A stretch of 19,691 nt of DNA from Candidatus Nanohaloarchaea archaeon (GTDB taxonomy: Archaea > EX4484-52 > DAOVKX01). The stretch lies in contig DAOVKX010000012.1 of the NCBI GenBank assembly GCA_030631505.1, positions 1 through 19,691 of the forward strand, in the 5' to 3' direction. Below, one piece after another: positions 1-6,616 of the stretch (position 1 is the first letter of the stretch; each line of letters starts with the position of its first letter). The notes beneath the pieces were generated by a model. That model saw nothing but the letters and a program-made list of their open reading frames with translations. It was not told the origin of the DNA and did not search any database. The position numbers and the translations under genes are program-made.

Positions 1-1497
1 AAAGAAAAACTGGAAGAAATAGCGAAAAGAAGGGGCTTTTTCTGGCAGGCCTCTGAGATTTATGGCAGTATTTCCGGGTTTTATGATTATGCTCATTTAG
101 GCACACTGCTGAAAAGGAAATGGGAAAATTCATGGAGGAAGTTTTTTATCGGGCTTGACAATAATTTCTATGAAATTGAGACCTGCGACATAATGCCTGA
201 AAACGTGTTTGTTGCAAGTGGTCATAAAGATTCTTTCGTTGACCCCATTGTTAAATGCCCAAAATGCGGAAATACAGAAAGGGCAGACCACATAGTGGAA
301 GACCGGCTTAATGAAACCTTTGAGGGGATTTCACCAGACGACTTGATGAAACTCATAAAGAAGCATAACATAAAATGCCCAAAATGCAAAAACAGCTTTG
401 AGGAAGTTGGAGAACTCAACATGATGTTTCCTTTGAACATTGGCGCCGGCGATGCAACAAAAGGATACCTAAGGCCTGAAACTGCGCAGGGCCCTTATGT
501 TAATTTCAAGAGCGAGTTTATGGCATTAAGAAGAAAACTTCCTTTAGGCCTTGCCGTTATAGGGCGCGCATACAGGAATGAAATCAGCCCGAGAAATGTT
601 CTGATGAGGATGAGGGAATTCTCGCAGGCAGAACTGCAGATATTCTTTAACCCGAAAAAAATTAACGAACACCCAAAGTTCAGTGAAATAAAAAATTACA
701 AACTGCAGTTATTCACGGTCAAAAACAGGAAATCAAAAAAAATTGTTGAAATGTCCTGCGCTGAGGTCGTAAAAAAAATCAAGCTCCCGGGATTTTATGT
801 TTATCACATGGCAAAAATTCAGGAATTCTATTTTAATATTCTGAAAGTTTCAAAAAAGCAGTTCAGGTTCAAGGAGTTAAACGATGAGGAGAAAGCGTTT
901 TACAATAAATATCATTGGGACATTGAACTTGATCTGGAAAGCGTCGGGGGGTTTAAAGAAGTCGCAGGCATACACTACAGGACAGACCATGATCTGAGAG
1001 GACATCAGGAAATTTCAAAAGAAAAAATGGAAGTGAATATTGACGGCGAAAAATTCATTCCGCACGTTCTGGAACTGAGTTTTGGCGTTGACAGAAACAT
1101 TTATGCTTTGTTAGAACTTTCTTACTTTGAGGAAAAAGAAAGGTCAGTTCTGAAATTTCCAAGGTTACTTTCTCCGTTTGATATAGGGGTTTTCCCATTG
1201 GTTAACAAAGACAAACTACCGGAAAAGGCAGGAGAGATGCAGAAACTTCTTGAAGAAAACGGATTCAACGCTTTCTATGACGGAAGCGCATCAATCGGCA
1301 GAAGATACAGGAGAATCGATGAAGTCGGCGTTCCCGCAGGAATAACAATAGATTACGATTCCCTAAAGAAAAATGATGTTACTTTAAGGGACAGGGACAG
1401 CATGAAGCAGATACGGGTAAAAATTAAGGATTTGCCTCTTGTTCTGAAGAAGTTTCTTAACGGAGAAAAACTTGAGAAGTTAGGTAAATTATTATGA
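1..1497 (+). CDS. glyS: Glycyl-tRNA synthetase, archaeal/eukaryotic type (5' end missing)
   Basis: Class II synthetase that charges tRNA-Gly in the cytoplasm. The reading frame is open from base 1, so the gene starts upstream of the window. The first visible residues (KEKLEEIAKRRGFFW, then EIYGSISGFYDYAHLG) match the N-terminus of archaeal GlyRS, so only a few residues are probably missing. The ATG at 193 is internal. In order come a CPKCG...CPKC zinc-binding insertion, the RPETAQGPYVNF and GRAYRNEISPRN segments (motif 2 region), motif 3 (ELSFGVDRNIYALLE) and a C-terminal anticodon-binding domain starting near LSPFDIGVFPLV. About 498 residues are visible, a normal length for the family. The gene ends head-on to the minus-strand accessory block, with 56 bp between them and no clear terminator hairpin. 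Confidence 0.97.
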   Translation, partial: KEKLEEIAKRRGFFWQASEIYGSISGFYDYAHLGTLLKRKWENSWRKFFIGLDNNFYEIETCDIMPENVFVASGHKDSFVDPIVKCPKCGNTERADHIVEDRLNETFEGISPDDLMKLIKKHNIKCPKCKNSFEEVGELNMMFPLNIGAGDATKGYLRPETAQGPYVNFKSEFMALRRKLPLGLAVIGRAYRNEISPRNVLMRMREFSQAELQIFFNPKKINEHPKFSEIKNYKLQLFTVKNRKSKKIVEMSCAEVVKKIKLPGFYVYHMAKIQEFYFNILKVSKKQFRFKELNDEEKAFYNKYHWDIELDLESVGGFKEVAGIHYRTDHDLRGHQEISKEKMEVNIDGEKFIPHVLELSFGVDRNIYALLELSYFEEKERSVLKFPRLLSPFDIGVFPLVNKDKLPEKAGEMQKLLEENGFNAFYDGSASIGRRYRRIDEVGVPAGITIDYDSLKKNDVTLRDRDSMKQIRVKIKDLPLVLKKFLNGEKLEKLGKLL

Positions 1498-1553
1498 TTC
1501 AATTATTATACCTTTAGGCATTACTAAATCAAAATATTATTGTTTTTCGATAA

Positions 1554-2128
1554 TTAACAATCACGCCGTTTTAAATACTTTGGCGCAACTGCCAGCTTTA
1601 TTTTATCTTCTTCGTCTTTATATACAACAAAAATACCGTAGTCTGTCCATTTTTGGACAAATTTACACACACCTCTTTTGGATATGTAGAGCCGTTTATT
1701 TATATCATCAACTACATCAGAAAGAAACGCTGTACGTTTTTTATTTCCATCTTCATTTATGCTTAAAAAAGCATTTATATCATATAAATCAATCTCTGGT
1801 GGCCTGTAACGAGTCATTCTATCTTCTGGAGGGTCACTAACTGGTTCATATATATTTTCTATATCTATGTTGTCATTCTTATGTTTCGAAGAAACGTTCA
1901 ACACTTCACCATTTTCCTCCAATACAACAAAAACACCACTTTTAACCCTCTATGGACAGAGTCATACACAGTTCTCCAAGGTAGTTCTACTCGTGCACAT
2001 ACATCCTCGATTACATCAGGAACAGTAGATTTGTCACGTTCTTCATCAAATTCTATAAAATACTTTAGATACTCTGTATCAATCTTGGGCACAGCACTCA
2101 CAGTTTCTGCTCTTGTTTTAGTAACCAT
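1554..2128 (-). CDS. Tandem winged-helix-like protein interrupted by a -1 frameshift
   Basis: Two overlapping frames read as one protein of about 191 aa. The first frame runs from ATG 2128 to Lys at 1942-1940, and the second continues from AGT at 1940 to the stop at 1554. The two halves carry related domains of about 65 residues: the first contains VPDVIEDVCARVELPWRTVY and, after the shift, GVFVV; the second contains LSDVVDDINKRLYISKRGV and GIFVV. This looks like a repeated winged-helix fold (helices followed by a beta hairpin), possibly DNA-binding, but I do not recognise the family. Only the -1 shift lets repeat 1 finish its GVFVVLEENGE strand, and the shift falls in a run of four A (1940-1943). 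It could be a mutation, a sequencing error or programmed frameshifting. ATG 2128 is preferred over 2182 because a TATA box lies 27 bp upstream of it. Confidence 0.6.
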
Positions 2129-2147
2129 AAGTAATACATTAGAGAAA

Positions 2148-2160
2148 TAAAAATTTAAAG
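2148..2160 (-). promoter_or_regulatory. TATA box of the tandem winged-helix gene
   Basis: On the minus strand this reads CTTTAAATTTTTA, centred about 27 bp upstream of ATG 2128. That spacing fits a leaderless archaeal transcript. Confidence 0.5.
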
Positions 2161-2235
2161 TTTGAATTAAAACAATACTCATTTTAACAGAATCAAACTA
2201 AAACAGAAACTCACATTACAGAATTAAATATATCT

Positions 2236-2718
2236 TTAAGATTTCTTAAATTTTGCACATGTTGTATCTATTCTGAAGTATGGCACACCATCATGAAACT
2301 TCTCCTTCACGAAATTAACAAACTCTTCTTTATCCCTTAAAAAATGTTGAGTTGTTTTTTTAAAGGTTTCTAAATCTCCAGAAAGCATTTCTTTAAACTC
2401 TTTTGATTTAGATGACTGGTAATCATAAGATTCTAATATAGGTACAACTTCATTTTTAAACGTTTTATAATCAAAATGCTCAAAAGAATTTATAAAACCC
2501 AAGTATCTGGGTAAATATTTTTCAAGTATTTTCCTATCTTCTTTACTCATTAATATTAAATCAAGGCTAGTCAACGTAACATGTCTACGGTTTCTTTCCT
2601 CACTATCTGGCCATAACCTATTATGAATTACATACATAAAAAATTTTGAATCGTACTCTTCTTTTATCTCCTCGAAAATTTTTTCTATACTGTTTGAAAT
2701 TTTTATCACCAGTAACAC
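2236..2718 (-). CDS. Hypothetical 160-aa soluble protein
   Basis: No recognisable family. The protein is rich in Lys, Glu, Phe and Tyr, is predicted mostly helical, and has no signal peptide or membrane segment. Its N-terminal region (KISNSIEKIFEEIKEEYDSK) looks like an amphipathic helix. The middle holds a hydrophobic stretch with TSLDLILMSKEDRK, and it ends with two cysteine-poor basic segments. The start is a GTG at 2718, or possibly the in-frame GTG at 2709. An in-frame stop lies just upstream, and the gene begins 4 bp after the end of the membrane-protein gene. A TATA-like element inside the end of that gene suggests its own promoter. Base composition is AT-rich, like the rest of the block. 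It is probably a real gene; its function is unknown. Confidence 0.65.
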   Translation of the reverse strand: MLLVIKISNSIEKIFEEIKEEYDSKFFMYVIHNRLWPDSEERNRRHVTLTSLDLILMSKEDRKILEKYLPRYLGFINSFEHFDYKTFKNEVVPILESYDYQSSKSKEFKEMLSGDLETFKKTTQHFLRDKEEFVNFVKEKFHDGVPYFRIDTTCAKFKKS

Positions 2719-2722
2719 ATTA

Positions 2723-3727
2723 CTATTGTGTACATCTTCTGATTTTTAAATAAAAAACTGTTTGCAAAGCAACAACAAACATAAAGCCAAGAGCTAAAAA
2801 TGAATAATAAAACAACAGCATATACAGCCCAAAAAAGTTCAATAAAATATAGGATACCAATGTACCCATCCACGCAAAAATAACAAAAGATAACAAAGAG
2901 ATTATGTACAGGTTTAAAACATCATTTAAATTTCTTCTTACAAGAGTCACACTATTTTTTATTGAGTTTATAGTACCTGAGTTATTTAACATAATTTCTT
3001 GTATAACAAACAAAGTAAAAATTGAGACTAACATATAAAGAAAAACTTGTAACAAAGGAACTCCTAAATAAAAATTTGAAATTGCCCATCCGCAGGTTGA
3101 TGTATCTAACAAACAGAAGTCATTTAACAAGGCGGGCGATATAATGAATGGTTTTCCAAAATTAGCCAACACTTGTAAAAAATTGAATTTCATAAATCCG
3201 TCTCCATATATTTCTGTAATTCTTGTATTATCTACAGCTATAAGGCTTGTACCAGTTGTACTTGCTGCACCCCCCCGTAAAGAAGGTAGTACAGAGTCAA
3301 GAAACGGTTGATTCATGTTGATTATAGATATAATCAAAAATTGAAGTGAAGTGATTATGATAATAATACAGAGTAAAGTTTTAATTTTAAACAAAGTATT
3401 TTTCATACTTCGTTTAACTGATGTCTCTTTTCTGGATATAATTTGAATAAAGCCACCTTGGGCAATAAGTGTCATAAATAAAAGAAATAATATAATAAAA
3501 GAACCTCCATAAACTATATGAGACATAGAATTAACAATAGAGATTCCACCAGGCAAAACCGAGCCGGGGATTATATTCATAATAGTTAGCAATCCAAAAA
3601 GAGTGCCTATAATATTCATATTAAGTCCTGTTCCGAATATGTAAAACACTAGGAAAAACCAGAAGTTCTTTTTCTGCAATAAAATATCTTTAGCTTCTTT
3701 TATAATCTCTTTCCAATTCATGTTCAT
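2723..3727 (-). CDS. Polytopic membrane protein (6-7 TM), function unknown
   Basis: About 334 residues, with a short cytosolic N-terminus (NWKEIIKEAKDILLQKK) followed by hydrophobic segments at roughly residues 20-55, 72-97, 116-136, 216-243 and 268-327 (the last holding two or three helices). A loop at about 140-215 carries a Cys pair (FCLLDTSTCGW) and is probably extracytoplasmic. The layout resembles archaeal six-helix integral membrane families with repeated amphipathic N-x-x-x-L motifs, but no enzyme motif is visible. The longest frame begins at GTG 3736. ATG 3727 or 3721 is more likely, since a GAGTGG-like Shine-Dalgarno precedes them. Its start overlaps the end of the upstream anchored Cys-rich gene by 38 bp, so the two are co-translated and may work together at the cell surface. 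Confidence 0.75.
   Translation of the reverse strand: MNMNWKEIIKEAKDILLQKKNFWFFLVFYIFGTGLNMNIIGTLFGLLTIMNIIPGSVLPGGISIVNSMSHIVYGGSFIILFLLFMTLIAQGGFIQIISRKETSVKRSMKNTLFKIKTLLCIIIIITSLQFLIISIINMNQPFLDSVLPSLRGGAASTTGTSLIAVDNTRITEIYGDGFMKFNFLQVLANFGKPFIISPALLNDFCLLDTSTCGWAISNFYLGVPLLQVFLYMLVSIFTLFVIQEIMLNNSGTINSIKNSVTLVRRNLNDVLNLYIISLLSFVIFAWMGTLVSYILLNFFGLYMLLFYYSFLALGFMFVVALQTVFYLKIRRCTQ
2741..2756 (-). promoter_or_regulatory. TATA-like element of the 160-aa gene
   Basis: The minus strand carries TTTATTTAAAAATC, about 27-30 bp upstream of GTG 2718. It lies inside the 3' end of the upstream membrane-protein gene. Confidence 0.4.
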
Positions 3728-4787
3728 TCCACTCACTAAAATATTCTTTTATTTTTGTTGTTTCTGCTGTAACACAGTCGGTTTCTACAGCTGCAGCAGT
3801 CATAGTTTGAGCTATAGCATAAGAGGTAAGGGTAAAACTCTTAGGTTTAACACAGGTAAGCGTATCTGCAAATTCTAAAAGTTTTGGATTACATTTATTC
3901 AAAACAATAGTGTCCATTGTTCTAAACATTCTTAAATAAGGCAAAGTAGTATCGTCTATTTTACTCTGCTCAGTCAATCTCCATTTCTCCATAACTTTTA
4001 ACATATTATATTGAGCACAATCTTGGGTTTCTAAAGAAGGTACATATGTTAAGTTCTTCTCTAAAACCTTTGTGAATTTATCTATCCTTTCGTGAGGTTT
4101 TCTTACGCAGAGTATTTCAACTTCCAAATCCGTAAGATTTGTTTCATTATAATAATCATAACAATATTCTTTTTCCTCCGTGAGATGAGTGGTGACCCAT
4201 GCAGTTTTTATAGCAGCTATAGCCATATTAAAAGAAATTCCTAAAACCTTAGCTACTTTTTCATCCTGCCCTACAGATGGTACGTTTTCTACAGCGCTAA
4301 GCCCTTCCATCAAATGTGGCACGAAGGTTGACCCCGCCAGTATGCTCAGAGATACAGTATTAATTACGTATTGATTGCATTTCTTTTCGATTTCTGCCTT
4401 ATCATTACAATAATCATATTTTTTAATTTTACAGTTTTCTTCATGGGATTCCAAACACCTATCAATAACTTCATAAACATAATTGTCTTCATTCATTAAT
4501 TTTGCGTATTCTCTATTACCTATAGATTCTAGACATTCTATAGTATTGCATTCTTCAATTTCTGATTTGTTGAGATACATTTGTTCTAAAAAATCCTTGG
4601 CACTATTCATGTGTTCTTCATTAAATGATGTCATCCAAGTGTTCAATATTTTGTCAGTATCGTCGTTAAGTCTATCTAGTATCGGTTGTTCTACTGCAAC
4701 AACTCTGGAATAACTAAGAAAAAATCCTTGTAGATGGGCTATCAAAAAACAAATCAAAAAAAGAACTACTATCTTTGAGTATCTCAT
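3690..4787 (-). CDS. Membrane-anchored or secreted Cys-rich protein, function unknown
   Basis: 365 residues. An N-terminal hydrophobic segment (about residues 5-24, after MRYSK) can act as signal peptide or membrane anchor. The rest is largely charged and carries 12 cysteines, an even number as expected for disulfides outside the cell, plus several N-x-S/T sites. Two weaker hydrophobic stretches occur near residues 140-165 and 180-200 and may be buried helices. I recognise no family. ATG 4787 is preceded by a TATA box 26 bp upstream, which marks it as the first gene of the accessory transcription unit. Its 3' end overlaps the start of the polytopic membrane protein, so the two probably form a surface pair. 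Codons are strongly AT-biased compared with the informational genes. Confidence 0.75.
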   Translation of the reverse strand: MRYSKIVVLFLICFLIAHLQGFFLSYSRVVAVEQPILDRLNDDTDKILNTWMTSFNEEHMNSAKDFLEQMYLNKSEIEECNTIECLESIGNREYAKLMNEDNYVYEVIDRCLESHEENCKIKKYDYCNDKAEIEKKCNQYVINTVSLSILAGSTFVPHLMEGLSAVENVPSVGQDEKVAKVLGISFNMAIAAIKTAWVTTHLTEEKEYCYDYYNETNLTDLEVEILCVRKPHERIDKFTKVLEKNLTYVPSLETQDCAQYNMLKVMEKWRLTEQSKIDDTTLPYLRMFRTMDTIVLNKCNPKLLEFADTLTCVKPKSFTLTSYAIAQTMTAAAVETDCVTAETTKIKEYFSEWNEHELERDYKRS

Positions 4788-4800
4788 AGATTAATTACTG

Positions 4801-4820
4801 ACTTTATAATATATAAATCA
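4801..4820 (-). promoter_or_regulatory. TATA box of the Cys-rich protein gene
   Basis: The minus strand reads TTTATATATTATAAAG, with TTTATATA centred 26 bp upstream of ATG 4787. This is leaderless spacing. Confidence 0.5.
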
Positions 4821-4827
4821 TAACTCC

Positions 4828-5496
4828 TTAAGGTTTCTTCCTTCTCAGAATATAATAAGTAACGTCGCCCTCTTCATCCACAACACCCAGCAAGGCAGTA
4901 GCCCTTATATTATGCGACAGCCGGATGTATCTTGACCACTCCTGGCATGACATTGTCTTTGTCTCAGGCATTGCATGGACATTGTATTTAGTATGCTCTT
5001 TTTTTGTTTTAGCTCCTCCTTTGTAAGGATTTATGCCCCGTTCATAAACCCTGAAATGGGTCCCAAACTTGAAGCCGGATTTGACAATAAATCCTCTGTT
5101 TCTCAGGTCCCTGTAAACTGTGTACTTCTGTGAAAATTCTGCATCCATTCCACAGCAGAGAGGATAAAACTGCTTGGCAGAAATTTTCTTTTTTCCTTTC
5201 ATTAATGTAATATGCTCCCGTTCAAGAAGCAGCATTGTTTCAGGCAGGCTTAACTGCAGGAAAGCAATTTTTTCTTCTTCTATTATCTTGCCGAAATATT
5301 TTTCCTCGTAAATATATTTCCATTCCTTTTCATCCCAGATTGCTGACTTGTTCTCTAGAAGTTCAGCAGTGGGCTTAATCTCCTTTTCTTTTTGAGTCGT
5401 CTTCCGTTCTTTAGGATTATCACTAACAGTTCCAATTTCATTTGAAATTTCAGGTTCTTTTTCCTTTTCAGGTACGTTCTTCTTCTTTTCCGGCAT
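4828..5496 (-). CDS. endA: tRNA-splicing endonuclease-like subunit lacking the catalytic Lys
   Basis: Cuts, or helps position, bulge-helix-bulge introns in pre-tRNA. After a Lys/Glu-rich, probably disordered extension (residues 1-50) comes the N-terminal domain (YEEKYFGKIIEEEKIAF, SLPETMLLLE). The catalytic domain follows: YTVYRDLRNRGFIVKSGFKF, FRVYERG and VVDEEGDVTYYIL. The catalytic Tyr (Y151 in FRVY) and His (H168 in HTKYNVH) are present. The Lys expected 31 residues after the His, in the motif HSVRK, is Ala here (HNIRAT, A199). The Tyr-to-His loop is about seven residues longer than in Methanocaldococcus EndA (from memory) and Lys-rich. The protein may therefore be the structural partner of a heteromeric enzyme. 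It lies 18 bp downstream of the MBL gene, with a GTGAT Shine-Dalgarno, so the two form an operon. Confidence 0.88.
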   Translation of the reverse strand: MPEKKKNVPEKEKEPEISNEIGTVSDNPKERKTTQKEKEIKPTAELLENKSAIWDEKEWKYIYEEKYFGKIIEEEKIAFLQLSLPETMLLLEREHITLMKGKKKISAKQFYPLCCGMDAEFSQKYTVYRDLRNRGFIVKSGFKFGTHFRVYERGINPYKGGAKTKKEHTKYNVHAMPETKTMSCQEWSRYIRLSHNIRATALLGVVDEEGDVTYYILRRKKP

Positions 5497-5514
5497 AAAA
5501 TCACTTATACTCTG

Positions 5515-6096
5515 TTATTTATCAACTTTAAACATTTTCCCATGTCCGGGAATTACATAGTCCGCTGTTTCTAAAACTTTCCTGCGGCTTTCTTTCAGTT
5601 TTTCCATATCTACTTCTTCAGGATGAGCTTGATCTTCTTTTTCAACATCTATTTCCTGCTCCTCATTATCCATCCACCAAAAGACATCGCCTGCAATTAC
5701 ATAAACTCCTTCATTTGTTTTCGCAACCAACGAACTATGGTCGTTGGTATGGCCTGGAGTTTGGATTATTTCCAAATCAGTTCCCGGAATTTTATTGTGG
5801 TGTTCAACTTGTTTATCATCATCATAAAGTTCCGCATTATTCAAAACTTTGGCTTTTTCAAAAATTCCGGCAAGCAAAGTATGGTCTGTGTGATTATGCG
5901 TTAAAAAAACAAAATCAATATCTGTTGGCTTTAAGTTAATCTTTGATAGTTCTTCAGCCAGCTTCTTTCTATTGCAACCCGGGTCAACTATTAGCTTTTT
6001 GTTATTACTTTCAATAAGTGTTGTGGTAGAACTTGCCAACCAGCCATCATCAATTTTTTTGGCATATCCCTCAATTAAAATTTTAACTTTAGCCAT
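5515..6096 (-). CDS. Metallo-beta-lactamase-fold hydrolase
   Basis: 193-residue single-domain MBL-fold protein, probably a cytoplasmic hydrolase with two zinc ions. Metal-site motifs are complete: THNHTDH (H67, H69, D71, H72), TPGHT (H116), AGD (D137) and PGHG (H185). The compact form resembles MBLAC1/glyoxalase-II-like proteins. The substrate cannot be told from the sequence, and hydrolysis of thioesters, lactones or RNA all remain possible. The acidic segment at 143-165 (EEQEIDVEKEDQAHPEEVD) is a lid-like insertion before the last helix. ATG 6096 has a TATA-like TTTAATAA about 26 bp upstream, inside the tail of the tRNA-Phe gene. It is the first gene of an operon with the splicing-endonuclease paralogue. 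Confidence 0.9.
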   Translation of the reverse strand: MAKVKILIEGYAKKIDDGWLASSTTTLIESNNKKLIVDPGCNRKKLAEELSKINLKPTDIDFVFLTHNHTDHTLLAGIFEKAKVLNNAELYDDDKQVEHHNKIPGTDLEIIQTPGHTNDHSSLVAKTNEGVYVIAGDVFWWMDNEEQEIDVEKEDQAHPEEVDMEKLKESRRKVLETADYVIPGHGKMFKVDK

Positions 6097-6145
6097 GATA
6101 TAAATTATTGTAAATGATTTATTAAAAACAATGGGAACGGCGTGA

Positions 6146-6416
6146 TTTTCACCGACACAAAATCAATGGCATAATTACATATTGGCAAGGTTTCATTTGT
6201 TTCATTAAACAGTTCGCTAATCATATGCATGGTTTTTTGCAGTCGTTTGCTCACCAATTGCAATCAAATGACACCTGTACTGTTTCTTTAAACCAATTGC
6301 AAGAGCAGGCTTGAGGACAAAGTCCGAAACCCAAAAAGCGCCGGCTTCTAAAAAACGCAGAGTGTTTTTTGGAAACCAAAAATTGCTCGCAATTTTTTAG
6401 TTGATTTTGCAGCCGT
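6146..6416 (-). other. 271-nt non-coding T-loop intron of tRNA-Phe (position 59/60)
   Basis: A strict bulge-helix-bulge surrounds the splice sites. The T stem continues into 4 bp between exon TTCA (6422-6419) and intron TGAA (6151-6148), with 3-nt bulges AAA (6418-6416) and AAT (6147-6145). An inner helix of 15 positions with two mismatches follows (6415-6401 with 6152-6166). Cutting AA|A and AA|T rebuilds the loop TTCAAAT. No reading frame with coding character, and no homing-endonuclease motif, is present inside. Local stems are numerous: 8 bp around 6395-6376, a two-part stem of 6 plus 7 bp at about 6375-6340, GGAC/GTCC near 6318-6328, and TTGCAAT/ATTGCAA extended by GCTC/GAGC (about 6305-6250). 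It could be released as a folded, possibly circular RNA. Confidence 0.88.
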
Positions 6417-6438
6417 TTTGAACACGCGACAACTAGAT

Positions 6439-6451
6439 AACTAAATAGTAT
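6439..6451 (-). other. 13-nt tRNA-Phe intron at position 37/38
   Basis: The intron lies at the canonical archaeal site. The anticodon stem continues into a 4-bp helix between exon CTGA (6457-6454) and intron TTAG (6444-6441, with one G-U pair). Three-nt bulges AGA (6453-6451) and TTA (6440-6438) flank it. The intron side has only a six-nt loop (6450-6445) and no inner helix, so this is a reduced bulge-helix-loop. Cleavage after the second bulge nt on each side gives A38 next to G37. Confidence 0.88.
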
Positions 6452-6514
6452 CTTCAGTCTAGCGCTCTCCCAAGCTGAGCTACGTTCCCACATATCTTAT
6501 TTTAACACAACTTT

Positions 6515-6522
6515 TATTTAAA
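6515..6522 (-). promoter_or_regulatory. TATA box of tRNA-Phe
   Basis: The minus strand reads TTTAAATA, centred 29 bp upstream of the first tRNA-Phe nucleotide (6489). It sits only 3 bp past the encoded CCA of tRNA-Asn, so the two tRNAs can be transcribed separately. Confidence 0.6.
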
Positions 6523-6524
6523 GT

Positions 6525-6600
6525 TGGCGCCCCGGGCAGGACTCGAACCTGCGACCTCGTGGTTAACAGCCACGCGCTCTACCTGCTAAGCTACCAGGGC
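6525..6600 (-). tRNA. tRNA-Asn(GTT) with encoded CCA
   Basis: Standard 73-nt cloverleaf plus genomic CCA (6527-6525). The acceptor is GCCCTGG/CCGGGGC, the D arm GCTT/GAGC, the anticodon stem CGTGG/CCACG with loop CTGTTAA, the T arm GCAGG-TTCGAGT-CCTGC, and the discriminator G. It has no intron. An AT-rich stretch with repeated TA (about 6611-6625) lies at TATA-box distance upstream. The encoded CCA contrasts with the neighbouring tRNA-Phe, which lacks it. Confidence 0.97.
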
Positions 6601-6616
6601 TTATGTAATCTATATA

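Larger units (their letters stand above)
6132..6489 (-). tRNA. tRNA-Phe(GAA) with two introns (37/38 and 59/60)
   Basis: The mature tRNA is 74 nt. The acceptor stem GGGAACG pairs perfectly with CGTTCCC. The D arm is GCTC/GAGC, the anticodon stem CTAGA/TCTAG with anticodon GAA (6455-6453), the T stem GCGTG/CACGC, and the discriminator A (6132) fits Phe identity. The gene spans 358 bp. Removing a 13-nt intron after position 37 and a 271-nt intron after position 59 leaves exactly 74 nt and restores the T-loop TTCAAAT. CCA is not encoded (the next bases are TTG), and a T-rich tract follows that may terminate transcription. It has its own TATA box 29 bp upstream, just beyond the 3' end of tRNA-Asn. 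A simple tRNA scan would probably miss or truncate this gene because the T arm is split. Confidence 0.92.

Noticed and set aside
1898..1922. Two separate small genes (starts near 2182 and 1922) in place of one frameshifted gene
   Set aside because: The end of the first frame breaks the repeated domain, while the continuation in the other frame completes it, and neither piece alone has a ribosome site at its junction.
3268..3275. A run of C residues in the polytopic membrane-protein gene, possibly a frameshift
   Set aside because: The frame stays open on both sides with membrane helices before and after, so there is no sign of disruption.
6146..6416. RNase P RNA, because the plus strand contains GAGGACAAAGTCCG, which resembles its conserved core
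   Set aside because: The rest of the core (partner strands and the ACAGAA-type motif) is not found, and the match is explained by a local GGAC/GTCC hairpin in the intron.
6132..6489. tRNA-Phe split by integration of a mobile element
   Set aside because: No integrase gene, no attachment-site duplication and no second copy of the tRNA 3' end; the exact bulge-helix-bulge supports an intron.
6251..6493. An 80-codon frame on the minus strand across tRNA-Phe and its intron
   Set aside because: It begins inside the tRNA, runs through both introns' stems and has no family signal; the tRNA exons and splice motifs explain the sequence.
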